DNA of 64,000 nt, taken from Rhizobium sp. 007 (GTDB taxonomy: Bacteria > Pseudomonadota > Alphaproteobacteria > Rhizobiales > Rhizobiaceae). The stretch is from contig NZ_CP064189.1 of the NCBI RefSeq assembly GCF_015353075.1, forward strand, positions 1 to 64,000, read 5' to 3'. The notes beneath the pieces are model-generated. The model was not told the DNA's origin. It ran no database searches and worked only from the letters and a program-made list of their open reading frames with translations. Below, one piece after another: positions 53,805-63,948 of this stretch. Each line of letters opens with the position of its first letter. Position 1 is the first letter of the stretch. The position numbers and the translations under genes are program-made.

Positions 53805-54386
53805 GCTTTCCCCTCGACTGACATGTCGCGCCACGGCGCGATCTCCCCGATGGCCGCCATCATGACGGCTCGTCATTCCAAGGCTTGGAGGGTCGGCTCG
53901 GCCTGCCCAGGCGCCAATTGCACCCCAGTCCCCGGCAGGCGATCTGCTCCCCAAAGCGTCAATTTCGATTTCAAGAATAAGACTGGCCGAAAGGGAAGAT
54001 GTCCCCTGCATTTGTCTTGCGGGCTGCCGTTATAGTTGCATTATTGAATGAAAATTCTGCGACAGACAAGTCTTGTCTTTAAATATTGCTCGGTTGAGAG
54101 GCGCTGGTCCGATCGTCGCGCCGTCGACCGTCAGAGGTTTGGCGTCGCCCCATAGGGCCGGGCTGTCGGCGAAGCGGAAGCCCTAAGGCGGTCTTCCCCC
54201 TACGGGCGTCCATCCCTGACGCTGCGACATCGTTCTGCGGCCCGTGCCGCTTGCGCCCGGCCGGCCACAAGGGAGGCTTCGCCGCGCTCAATCCCGTCTT
54301 CGCCGATCCGCAATCGCGCGCCCTTGCAGCCGCCGGTCTTCGCGCCTGTCGGGGATTGCCCAAGGGTTAAAGGGCGGAAAGGACCT
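53805..54386. other. Divergent control region between the hydrolase run and the TOPRIM gene
   Basis: About 580 bases with no convincing gene; should contain both promoters. A perfect palindrome lies at 54064-54078. Confidence 0.4.
54064..54078. promoter_or_regulatory. 15-bp palindrome, candidate operator
   Basis: AGACAAGTCTTGTCT: perfect 7-base arms around one central T, in an A/T-rich stretch (ATTGAATGAAAATTC before, TTTAAATATTG after), midway between divergent genes. Confidence 0.45.
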
Positions 54387-55286
54387 ATGAACATGGAAAG
54401 ACACGACATCGAGATGCTGCGCGAGAAGGTATCCTGCGTGGTTGTCCTGGAGCAGGTGGGATTTCAGATCGATCTTAAGGAAAGCACGCGCCGAGCCATC
54501 AAATATCGGCGTGGCGGCGAGATCATTATTGTCACGCACGGGGGGAAGGGCTGGTTCGATCCTCTTTCGGACAGGAAAGGCGATGTCTTTGCCCTGACCG
54601 GCTGGCTACAGCTTGCCGACTTTCCGGCAACAGTGAAAGCTGTCGGAGCGCTCGCCGGTGTGCAGCCATCCCAACCGATATGGACGGGGCTGAGCTCGCG
54701 CAGGAACCAGGGCGGGATCCCCGAGCGCTGGTCGGCCAAATCGCTTCTGCGAACAGACGCGCCGGCGTATCGCTATCTCGCCGAGGCGCGCGCCATTCCC
54801 CGGGCTGTTCTTGGGCAGGCCACCCGCGCGCAGCTGATCCGGCAAGGCCCCTTCGGCAGCGCCTGGTTCGCGCATGAGGACGACGCCGGGCAGATTTGCG
54901 GCTGGGAGGAGCGTGGACCGGAATGGCGGGGCTTCTCGTCAGGCGGCACCAAGATCCTCTTTCGCTTCGGCGGGCGATCGCCGGCCCGGCTCTGCGTGAC
55001 CGAAGCGGCGATCGACGCCCTCAGTCTCGCCGCGATCGATGGCCCCCGTGTCGATACACTCTATGCCAGCACCGCCGGCGGCTGGTCGCCGGCAACTGAG
55101 GGGGCGGTCAAGCTGCTTGCGGGCCGCGTCGATCTTCTTGTCGCGGCGACCGACCGCAACAGCCAGGGCGAGGCCTACGCGGACATGCTGCGCCAGATCG
55201 CGCTCAACCAGGACTGCGGGTTCCAGCGGCGACGGCCGCATCGCGACGACTGGAACGAGGATCTGAAGGAAAGGGGAGGAGGATGA
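54387..55286 (+). CDS. DUF3991/TOPRIM-domain plasmid protein (primase-like)
   Basis: 299 residues from ATG 54387, preceded by GGAAAGGACCT. The N-terminal part (VVLEQVGFQIDLKESTRRAI, GKGWFDPLSDRKGDVFAL) resembles the zinc-finger-less primase start of DUF3991 proteins. The TOPRIM part has RLCVTEAAIDALSLAAI, with the conserved Glu, and LLVAATDRNSQGEAY, where the usual DXD reads DRN. Commonly found beside the methylase-helicase gene on rhizobial plasmids; probable DNA transfer or replication role. Confidence 0.85.
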   Translation: MNMERHDIEMLREKVSCVVVLEQVGFQIDLKESTRRAIKYRRGGEIIIVTHGGKGWFDPLSDRKGDVFALTGWLQLADFPATVKAVGALAGVQPSQPIWTGLSSRRNQGGIPERWSAKSLLRTDAPAYRYLAEARAIPRAVLGQATRAQLIRQGPFGSAWFAHEDDAGQICGWEERGPEWRGFSSGGTKILFRFGGRSPARLCVTEAAIDALSLAAIDGPRVDTLYASTAGGWSPATEGAVKLLAGRVDLLVAATDRNSQGEAYADMLRQIALNQDCGFQRRRPHRDDWNEDLKERGGG

Positions 55287-55442
55287 AGGAGGATCTGCCG
55301 CATAGGGGTTTGCCGCGTCAAGGGCGAGACTTCGCCCGCATGCGCGGCCCTTGACCCGGCAAACGCCCAGGCGGCCGTGGCGGGAGGGGTGATCAAAGGT
55401 CCGGAGACGAGGCGCTTCGGCCAGAACCTCAAGGAGAAAACC

Positions 55443-56048
55443 ATGAGCTGCCATCCCGAAGCCCGCAAAATCTTCGAAGGCGTTGCAAGCCGTCACGAAT
55501 TCTACGCGATGCTGAACCGCCACAACCAATCGCCGTTCGACGAGGAACGCTCAAGTGGACGCCGATATGCCGGCGAGTGGTTCGAGATATCCGAAGCCGA
55601 TCATGACCGCATGTTCGAGATCCTGCCGCCGCTCTTCATGCGCGGCGATCACTTCGCGATGCGCGAGTTTCAGGCGCAAAGCATCACCAGCGTTTTCTTT
55701 ACCCTGAGGATCGACGGCCGGTTCCGCTGGTTCCATGCCTATTGCGATCTGGCCGACGCCGGCTCGGTCAACCGCATGCGGGGAGCGATCATCGAGCGGG
55801 AGTCGCGTCCGGTGCGCGCCATGAGCCGGGCCGAGAAGCTCGAGCACATCTGGAGCATCACGGGTCCGGATTTCCGTGCCTATGCCGATCAGCGCTTTGC
55901 GGCGGGCTTTGCCGGCCGGCGCATCGTCATGGTCTTCAGCGCGGCGCAGGCGGCGATCCGGAAGCTCGTCGCCGATCTCACCGACGAAGAGATCGCAGTC
56001 AAGCTGCCCGTGCAGTTCCGCCACCTTGGCGAACCCGTCGCCGCCTGA
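55443..56048 (+). CDS. DUF1419-like rhizobial plasmid protein
   Basis: 201 residues from ATG 55443 after AAGGAG. Core segments RRYAGEWFEISEADHDRMFE, ILPPLFMRGDHFAMREF, ITSVFFTLRIDGRFRWFHAY and MSRAEKLEHIWSITGPDF match what I recall of the DUF1419 family, which is restricted to rhizobial plasmids and has no known function. It lies between the TOPRIM gene and the methylase-helicase gene, as is usual. Confidence 0.72.
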   Translation: MSCHPEARKIFEGVASRHEFYAMLNRHNQSPFDEERSSGRRYAGEWFEISEADHDRMFEILPPLFMRGDHFAMREFQAQSITSVFFTLRIDGRFRWFHAYCDLADAGSVNRMRGAIIERESRPVRAMSRAEKLEHIWSITGPDFRAYADQRFAAGFAGRRIVMVFSAAQAAIRKLVADLTDEEIAVKLPVQFRHLGEPVAA

Positions 56049-59000
56049 CGGCGCCTGCCGTTTAAGCCCTCCCAAACCTCATCGCACGCGCGAAAGGCGG
56101 ACAACGTCCGCCGACCGCCCATCACCCAAGAGGAAATCCCCATGGCGCATAACGACCCCTTTACGTTCGACCTGTTCTCCAATACCGGCCGGCTGGCTGG
56201 TTTCGACCTCACCTCCGGTTTCGACACCCCGGCGCCGAGCGCCGATGTCGATCGTCCGGTCGATGATAGACCGGCACCGCCGCGACTGGCGGTGCAGAAG
56301 ATGGTCGCCGGTGAGGCGACCGAGGAAACGGGGCCTAAGAACTTCAGACTCTCGGGCGATCGTGGCCTGGCGAAAAGCTGGAAGGATAGGGCAACCGGAA
56401 ACATCTCGGCGATCCGGCTGGCAACAGAGATCATCGATGAGAAGCGCCCTGCGACGCCTGAGGAACAGGCTCAGCTCATCCGCTTCATCGCTTCGGCGCC
56501 TCCGACCTCGCCAACGGTGTCTTTCGCCGGCCGGGCGAGGAGAGTTTCGCCAAGGGTTGGGACAAGCTCGGCCGTGACCTCGAGGCCGCCGTCTCTGGGG
56601 CGGACTACGCCTCCCTTGCGCGCTGCACGCAATACGCCCATTTCACGCCGGAGTTCATCGTCCGCGCCATCTGGGCCGGTCTGCTGCGCCTGGGCTTTAA
56701 GGGCGGGCGCATCCTCGAACCCGGCATCGGGACCGGCCTGTATCCGGCACTGATGCCGCGGGCGATCACTGACCGAAGCCGTGTCACCGGTATCGAGCTC
56801 GATCCCGTCACCGCCCGGATCGTCGGGTTGCTTCAGCCGGGCGCCCGTATTCTCAATGAGGATTTCACCCGCGTATCGCTGTCGGCGCGGTTCGATCTGG
56901 CGATCGGCAATCCACCGTTTTCCGATCGCATCGTCCGCTCCGATCCGCTCCGATCCGATCCGCTCTATCGAAGCGAGGGGCTCCGGCTCCACGACTATTT
57001 TATCTGCAAGTCGATTACGACGCTGAAGCCGGGTGGGCTCGCCGCTTTCGTGACCTCGGCCGGCACGATGGACAAGGCGGATGCGCGTGCCCGCGCGCGC
57101 ATCGCCGGCATGGCCGATCTGGTCGGTGCGATCCGATTGCCGGAAGGCGCCTTCCGGCAGGACGCCGGAACCGACGTGGTCGTCGACATCCTCTTCCTGC
57201 GCAAGCGGCGCGCCGATGAGCCGGCGACCGGCGACAGCTGGCTTGAGCTTTCCGAAGTGCAGGAAAACCAGGAAGGGGAGGGACCGATCTTCGTCAACCG
57301 CTGGTTCGCCGACCACCCGGACATGGTGCTGGGTCGGCATGCGATCGTGTCGGGCCCATACGGAGAGACGTATACGTGCCTGCCGTGCGAGAGCGATCTG
57401 GAAGCTGCTCTGGGATCCGCGATCGAGATGCTTCCAACCGGGTTCTATGATGGCGAGCCGGAGGCCGTCGATGTCCTGAACGGGGATCACGCCGGGGACA
57501 TCGTCGCCGAGCGTCCTGATGGTCTGGGCGTGCGCGAAGGCAGGTATTTCATCGGCAAGGCGACGGCACTAATGCAGATCGTCGATGGTCAGCCGGTTGC
57601 CGTCGAGGTGAAAAAGGCGAGGGGAGCCGACGGCGTCTTTGCCAAGCAGGCCCGCATCATCCGCAAACTCATCCCGATCCGCGACGCCGTCCGTGAGATC
57701 CTCAAGCTGCAGGAGCGAGATCAGCCCTATGCCCGCGCGCAGGTCAGCCTTCGCATCGCCTGGTCGAGCTTCGTGCGCGATTTCGGGCCGATCAACTTCA
57801 CCACAGTCTCGAGCGTCGAAGATCCGGAGACCGGCGAGGTCCGCGAGACGCATCGGCGCCCGAACCTGCAGCCCTTCCTCGACGATCCGGATTGCTGGCT
57901 CGTCGCCTCGATCGAGGACTACGATCTCGAGACCAATACCGCCAAGCCAGGGCCGATCTTTACCGAGCGGGTGATCGCGCCGCCTCCGGCGCCGGTAATC
58001 GCTTCGGCCGCGGACGCGCTTGCCGTGGTCCTCAATGCACGAGGCCATGTCGATCCCGACCATATCGCCGAGCTGCTGCATCGTGACGTGGCTGACGTCA
58101 TTGCCGAGCTCGGCGAGGCGATCTATCAGGACCCGGCAAGCGGCGCCTGGCTGACGGCAGATGCCTATCTCTCCGGCGCGGTGCGCTCGAAGCTTGCCGT
58201 CGCGAAGGCAGCCGCAGAGCTCGACCATGCTTTTGCCGTGCAGCCGGCAGACCTGCGTCCCTCCGATATCACCGCCCGCCTCGGCGCTCCATGGATCCCG
58301 GCGGGCGATGTGGTCGCCTTCGTGAAGGAGACGATGGAGGCCGAGATCACCATCCACCATATGCCCGAGCTTGCCACCTGGACGGTCAATGCCCGCCAGC
58401 TGGAATGGTCGGCCGCGGGCACCACGGAATGGGGCACGCATCGCCGCCATGCCGGTCAGCTCTTGTCGGACGCGTTGAACTCCTCCGTGCCGCAGATCTT
58501 CGACACCTTCCGCGACGGCGAGACGGAGCGCCGGGTGCTCAACACCGTCGAGACGGAAGCCGCAAAGGAAAAGGTCGCCAAAATCAAGACAGCGTTCCAA
58601 TCCTGGATCTGGTCCGATCCCGATCGCACGGACCTGTTGGCGCGCATCTACAACGACACCTTCAACAATATCGCGCCACGCGCCTTCGACGGCACCCATC
58701 TTCAACTTCCCGGCGCCTCTAACGCCTTTTCTCTGTATGGGCACCAGAAACGCGGCATCTGGCGGATCATCTCGGCAGGCGCGACGCATCTCGCCCACGC
58801 CGTCGGCGCCGGCAAGACGCTGACCATGGTCGCCGCGATCATGGAGCAGCGGCGCCTCGGGCTGATCAACAAGGCGATGCTGGTCGTGCCCGGCCATTGC
58901 CTGGCGCAGGCGGCGCGTGAGTTTTTCGCGCTCTATCCGAACGCCCGCATCCTGGTCGCCGACGAGACCAACTTCGTCAAGGAGAAGCGCCACCGTTTCC

Positions 59001-59101
59001 TGTCGCGGGCGGCGACCGCCAATTGGGACGCCGTTATCATTACTCATTCCGCCTTCCGCTTCATCTCCGTGCCATCGGCGTTCGAGGCACAGATGATCTA
59101 G

Positions 59102-60202
59102 CTAGTCACCTGAATCTGAAGTTCGGTTCATTGTTTTCTGGCTAAGGCGTTTGACGGCGGCGAGGATTTCGTCGGCAGATTTGACCCATCTATAGGGCTT
59201 GGGGTTTTCGTTGTGTGCCTTGATAAAGGCGACGATATCGGCTTCGAGTTCTGCCGTTGATCGATGGACGCCGCGTTGCAATTGCTTGCGCGTCAGCTCT
59301 GCAAACCAACGCTCGACCTGATTGATCCAAGAGGCCGAAGTTGGTGTGAAGTGAACATGCCAGTGCGGGCGGCGTGCGAGCCAGGCCTTGATCCTCGGCG
59401 TCTTGTGGGTCGCATAGTTGTCCATCACCAGATGCACGTCCGGCCCCTTGGGCATCTCCGCGTCAATCCGCTTCAAGAAGTCGAGGAATTCGGTCGCCCG
59501 GTGACGTTTGTAGCACTGGCCGATCACCGCGCCGGTCGCAACGTCGAGCGCGGCGAACAGGGATGTCGTGCCATTGCGGACATAGGTATGGGTGTGCCGT
59601 TCGGCGATACCCGGCGCCATGGGCAGAACGGGCTGCTCGCGATCCAGTGCCTGGATTTGCGATTTCTCATCCACGCATAGCACGACTGCCCGGTCCGGCG
59701 GCGCCATGTAAAGGCCGACTATGTCCTGCACCTTATCGACGAACAGCGGATCGGAAGATAGTTTGAATGTCTCCGAACGGTGCGGCTGCAAACCAAATGC
59801 GGTCCATATCCGACGGATGGTGGTGTGCGACAGCCCGCTGTCGGCTGCCATCGAGCGGATAGACCAGTGCGTGGCATCCTTCGGAGTGGTGTTCAACGTA
59901 CGTTCGATGACCTCAGCTACCTGCGCGTCAGAGACGGTTCGTGGCCGACCGGCACGATATTCGTCAGTCAGCCCGTCAATGCCATCCTGCACGAACCGGC
60001 GGCGCCACTTGCCAACCGTGTGCTCGTGGACGCCGAGGCGTTCGGCAACATCTTTGCTCTGCAGGCCCTGCGCGCACAGCAAAACCATCCGGCATCGATC
60101 CGATAACGAGCGCGGCGCTTTATGCCGGCGCACCTGAGATTCAAGAAAATTCCTATCCTCGTCGCTCAGAACGACGAGGTCTGCTTGCCTGCCGACCATC
60201 AA
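59102..60202 (-). CDS. IS630-family transposase (copy 2)
   Basis: 366 residues, intact, the same DDE enzyme as copy 1 ([34 protein letters not shown]). Differences are confined to the last 35 residues, for example [33 protein letters not shown]. Confidence 0.93.
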   Translation of the reverse strand: MMVGRQADLVVLSDEDRNFLESQVRRHKAPRSLSDRCRMVLLCAQGLQSKDVAERLGVHEHTVGKWRRRFVQDGIDGLTDEYRAGRPRTVSDAQVAEVIERTLNTTPKDATHWSIRSMAADSGLSHTTIRRIWTAFGLQPHRSETFKLSSDPLFVDKVQDIVGLYMAPPDRAVVLCVDEKSQIQALDREQPVLPMAPGIAERHTHTYVRNGTTSLFAALDVATGAVIGQCYKRHRATEFLDFLKRIDAEMPKGPDVHLVMDNYATHKTPRIKAWLARRPHWHVHFTPTSASWINQVERWFAELTRKQLQRGVHRSTAELEADIVAFIKAHNENPKPYRWVKSADEILAAVKRLSQKTMNRTSDSGD

Positions 60203-60264
60203 TCAAACTCCTGCTGTTGCAGCAGAAGCATAATAAAATGATGCCTACTTCAGTTCCAGGTGAC
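59105..60264. mobile_element. IS630-family element (B), copy 2, 1160 bp
   Basis: Same ends and length as the copy at 29918, flanked by TA at 59103-59104 and 60265-60266. From about 59290 to the right end it differs from copy 1 at only one base that I noticed, but the leftmost 170 bases differ at many positions. Restoring the target leaves ATCTAGCTAG with a stop, so the target site may already have been mutated or was altered on insertion. Confidence 0.92.
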
Positions 60265-62410
60265 TAGGACGAGCTGGAACTCTACGAGGATCTGCTCACC
60301 AAGGTCGATCGCGAGGACCGGCTGTCGCGGAAACGCATCGAGCGCATGAAGGAAGGGCACAAGGAGCGGCTCGAAGCGCTTGCCACTCGCAAGGACGACC
60401 TGCTGACCATCTCGGAGATCGGCATCGACCAGATCATCGTCGACGAGGCGCAGGAGTTCCGCAAGCTCTCCTTCGCCACCAACATGTCGACGCTGCGCGG
60501 CGTCGATCCCAACGGCTCGCAGCGTGCCTGGGACCTCTATGTGAAGTCCCGCTTCGTCGACACGAAAAACCCGGGCCGGGCGCTGGTGCTCGCCTCAGGC
60601 ACGCCGATCACCAATACGCTCGGCGAAATGTTCACGGTCCAGCGGTTGATGGATGCGACCGCTCTATCAGGGCGCGGCCTGCACGAGTTCGACGCCTGGG
60701 CTTCGACCTTCGGCGACACCTCGACGGAGCTCGAGCTGCAGCCGTCAGGTAAATACAAGCCCGTCACGCGGTTCTCCCAGTTCGTCAATGTGCCGGAACT
60801 GATCGCCATGTTCCGCACCTTCGCCGACGTCGTATTGCCGGCCGATCTGAGGCAATATGTCAAAGTACCCTCAATTTCCGGGGGGCGCCGTCAAATCGTG
60901 ACGGCGGAGGCGACCACGGCCTTCAAGACCTACCAACCAAAAGACGCTCGATGCCCGCATCAAGGCGATCGAGATGCGCAATGGGCCGGCGAAACCAGGT
61001 GATGACATTTTGCTGTCCGTCATCACCGACGGCCGGCACGCGGCGATCGATCTACGCCTCGTCGATCCCGAGATCGACAATGAGGCAGAGAACAAGCTCA
61101 ATGCACTGGTCGCCAATACCTATCGCATCTGGCAGGCCACAGGCGCGGCCGAATATCGCCGTAAGGACGGCAAGCCGTTCGAACGATCCGGCGCCGGCCA
61201 GCTGATCTTCTCTGATCTCGGCACGATCTCCGTTGGAGGCGTCGCGCGGCTTTTCGGCCTATCGCTGGATCCGCGACGAGTTGATCCGACTGGGCGTGCC
61301 CGCCTCCGAGATCGCCTTCATGCAGGACTTCAAGAAGTCCCAGGCCAAGCAACGGCTCTTCAACGATTTCAATGCCGGCGAGGTACGGGTGCTGATCGGA
61401 TCGTCTGAGACCATGGGAACGGGCGTCAATGTGCAGGCGCGGTTGAAGGCGCTGCATCACCTCGACGTGCCCTGGCTGCCGTCGCAGATCGAGCAACGTG
61501 AGGGCCGGATCGTCCGCCAGGGTAACCAGCATGACGAGATCGATATCTTCGCCTATGCCACGCTTGGCAGCCTCGATGCCACGATGTGGCAGAACAACGA
61601 GCGAAAGGCCCGGTTCATTGCGGCAGCCTTGTCCGGTGATACCTCGGTACGCCGGCTGGAGGATATGGGGGAGGGACAGGCAAACCAGTTTGCCATGGCG
61701 AAGGCGATTGCCTCGGGTGACCCCGCCTGATGCAGAAAGCCGGGCTCGAATCCGAGATCGCCAGGCTCGAGCGGCTCGAAGCCGCCCATATCGACGATCA
61801 GCATGCGATCCGCCGGCAGATCCGTGACGCCGAGCGTGAAATCGAGCTCTCCACGCGCAGGATCGTCGAGATCGGCGAAGATCTCAAGCGCCACCTGCCA
61901 ACCGGTCGGCGATGAGTTCAATATGGTAGTTGGCACCGCGGAATATACCGAGCGCAAGCTCGCCGGACGGGCGCTCATGAAGGAGATCATCACCCGCGTG
62001 CAGATGCGCGACGGGGGCGAAACAGCTTTGGCCTCGATTGGAGGATTCGACCTGATCTATTCGGGCGAGCGCTTTGGCAAGGACGGCTACCGGTACACGG
62101 CGATGCTGCAGCGGACTGCCGGCGACTACGAGATCGAGCTGCCGGTGACGACAACGCCAATAGGGGCCGTCGCCCGGATCGAACACGCCCTGTCCGGCTT
62201 CGAGGCCCGAACGCGACGGCTATCGGCTCCGACTTGCCGATGGCGAGCGGCGTCTGGCGTCCTATCGCCCCGCGACTTGGAGAGACATTCGCTTTTGAGG
62301 CGGACCTCGAGCTCAAGCGGGAACGGCTGGCCGAGGTCGAGAAGGATCTGGCCGCGACGGAGATGGAGGACGCGGAAAGTGATATGCTAGCTGCGACAAA
62401 AGCTGCCTGA

Positions 62411-62767
62411 AGAAATCCGCAGAACCCCTTGTATGTGACGGTTCGATTTCATATCTCCCCGTCATCACCCGTTACCGATGGCATTCTGCATCGCCGCATG
62501 GCATGCGTTCGGTGCTGTCCGGGTCCAGAAGAGGCGCTCCCCGCAAGGGGGTCGAGCGCCTTTCTATTTTGTTGTTCGATGTACAAACAGACAGACATCA
62601 GGTTTCATAGCTTTAGGGTAAGCTCCTTCGACGCGCGGTGCAGATCGGTGACAACGACCCAATAGTCCGCGGACACGCGAACCAAAGCACTGAAAGGCCC
62701 GCGCAATCGCCTGTTGACAGAGTATCTCGCCCGGCCGAAAAGGTATCGGCTGTAAAGGAGATGATCG
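62411..62767. other. Spacer with terminator before the SyrB-like gene
   Basis: About 360 bases; holds an intrinsic terminator (62532-62570) and, after it, the leader of the SyrB-like gene. No coding frame supported. Confidence 0.4.
62532..62570 (+). terminator. Strong intrinsic terminator
   Basis: AGGCGCTC (62532-62539) pairs with GAGCGCCT (62554-62561), an inner CCCC/GGGG stem caps it with a GCAA loop, and TTTCTATTTT follows. It could end the methylase-helicase transcript or a short RNA from the spacer. Confidence 0.75.
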
Positions 62768-63178
62768 ATGGCTGAAGAGAATAACACCGCCCCCGCTGTT
62801 GCCGTGGGCGTAGCGGCGCCGGTGGAGACACCCGCTGTGAAGAAAACGCGGGCACCTCGTCAGAAGAAGGCTGTTGCCGCGCCGGTGGTCGTTCCGTCGC
62901 AAGCTGCTGCCGCACCGGCGGAGTCCGTAAAGGCTGCCAGCGGCCGTGGCAGGAAGGCCAAATCGGTCGCTGCAAAGCCCGAGGTTGCAGGAAAAGCTAC
63001 CATAGCCAAGCGCACGCCCAAGGCTGGTCTTCAGCCGCAAACGATTCCTGTCGCAGCGCTCGATGAGATTGAAGATCTGATCAGGCTGGAAGAAGAGAAC
63101 CAGCGCCTTCGCAAGCTGCTAGCCGAAAAGCTGCGCAACGAAAACGCCGATCTGCGCAAGCGGCTCGATCGCGTCTGA
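62768..63178 (+). CDS. SyrB-like regulatory protein
   Basis: 136 residues from ATG 62768 after AAAGGAG. Residues 1-90 are an Ala/Pro/Lys-rich, probably disordered, basic tail with AT-hook-like runs (RAPRQKKA, SGRGRKAKS). Residues 95-136 (VAALDEIEDLIRLEEENQRL then RKLLAEKLRNENADLRKRL) form a leucine-zipper-like coiled coil. This layout matches SyrB, a Sinorhizobium regulator that affects syrM and symbiotic gene expression. Target here unknown. Confidence 0.75.
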   Translation: MAEENNTAPAVAVGVAAPVETPAVKKTRAPRQKKAVAAPVVVPSQAAAAPAESVKAASGRGRKAKSVAAKPEVAGKATIAKRTPKAGLQPQTIPVAALDEIEDLIRLEEENQRLRKLLAEKLRNENADLRKRLDRV

Positions 63179-63301
63179 CGCGAACAGTGCTGTCGTTCTG
63201 CCTTTTGACAGCGGCAAGCATACCGATCCAAGAAATTTGGCAAGCGGGATCTGCAAGGATCTCGCAGCGCCGTTGCGCATTCAGTCAGGGGGTAAAGCAC
63301 T

Positions 63302-63916
63302 ATGAAGTCACCATGGCGATTTCTCGCGGACGTGACGTCGCGCCGTAAAACGCAATCGTCGCCGTTGGTTCCCCCGGCTTCAGACAAACCGGCCGAGGAC
63401 CAGACAGGCGATCAGGACGTAGCGCCGGCGCTGTCGGCAACGATAGCGGAGCCGACTGATCATTTACTCGGAACGACAGACAGCGCCGCCGCCGCGTCGC
63501 CGGTTATGTCATCATCGGTGGTCAGTACCATAGTCGAACCGAGCGAAGTCGCCTCCCATTTGCCGTCGAATCGACCGGTTGACATAGTAAAGCCGGAAGT
63601 CGCGATCGAGCGACCAGATCCAACTCCGGTGGCAATAGCACCGGCAAACCTTGGCGATGTGGAAGCCCTGTCGAGCCCTAGCAAAAATCGGTCGAAGCGT
63701 ATAAAGCCCAGTTCGGTTCAAGTCGTGACGCAGTCTCCGTCCAAGCCGAGCGACGACCGACAGGCCGCATCTCTTCCGGCGCAGCCTCTGACATTTCTTG
63801 AGGAGGTTGTTGTCCTCGATGAAGAAATCGCGGCGCTGAAGGCTGCCTTGGCGCTGAAGCTGAAACTGCAGAACGCTCAATTGAAAAAGATGCTCGAGCG
63901 CTTTGATATTCGATAG
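63302..63916 (+). CDS. Rhizobial plasmid protein of unknown function downstream of syrB-like gene
   Basis: 204 residues. Starts MKSPWRFLADVTSRRKTQ, then a long low-complexity Ser/Pro/Ala region, and ends in a short coiled coil (VVLDEEIAALKAALALKLKL then QNAQLKKMLERFD). The basic start, disordered middle and zipper-like end mirror the SyrB-like protein, so it may be a partner or paralogue. I recall similar proteins beside SyrB genes on rhizobial plasmids; function unknown. Confidence 0.65.
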   Translation: MKSPWRFLADVTSRRKTQSSPLVPPASDKPAEDQTGDQDVAPALSATIAEPTDHLLGTTDSAAAASPVMSSSVVSTIVEPSEVASHLPSNRPVDIVKPEVAIERPDPTPVAIAPANLGDVEALSSPSKNRSKRIKPSSVQVVTQSPSKPSDDRQAASLPAQPLTFLEEVVVLDEEIAALKAALALKLKLQNAQLKKMLERFDIR

Positions 63917-63948
63917 CCTGCCGGTCAGGCTGGTATGATCGGAATGAG

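Larger units (their letters stand above)
56142..62410 (+). pseudogene. Giant plasmid methylase-helicase gene, frameshifted and split by IS630
   Basis: Restored, about 1690 residues. Order: N-terminal tail (56142-56490), frameshift near 56491; methylase with GGRILEPGIGTGLYPALMP and AIGNPPF; helicase Walker A in LAHAVGAGKTLTMVAA (58790-58840); IS630 insertion at 59105-60264 just after FEAQMI; then DQIIVDEAQEFRKLSFATNM (DEAQ), ALVLASGTPITNT; frameshifts near 60935 and 61245; helicase C-terminal motifs MGTGVNVQ and EGRIVRQGNQHDEIDIFAYA; a frameshift at 61728 making an early stop; then a coiled coil (EIARLERLEAAHIDDQHAIR), and further shifts near 61905 and 62205 before the end at 62410. Intact relatives are backbone genes of rhizobial plasmids. 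Confidence 0.85.

Noticed and set aside
57569..59047. 492-codon open frame on the minus strand
   Set aside because: Lies wholly antisense to the methylase-helicase gene, whose motifs are unambiguous; residues show the R/G-rich pattern of a shadow frame in high-G/C DNA.
29918..60264. The two identical-length IS630 copies as ends of a 30-kb composite transposon
   Set aside because: Each copy has its own TA duplication and interrupts an unrelated gene whose frame continues on both sides, so they are independent insertions.
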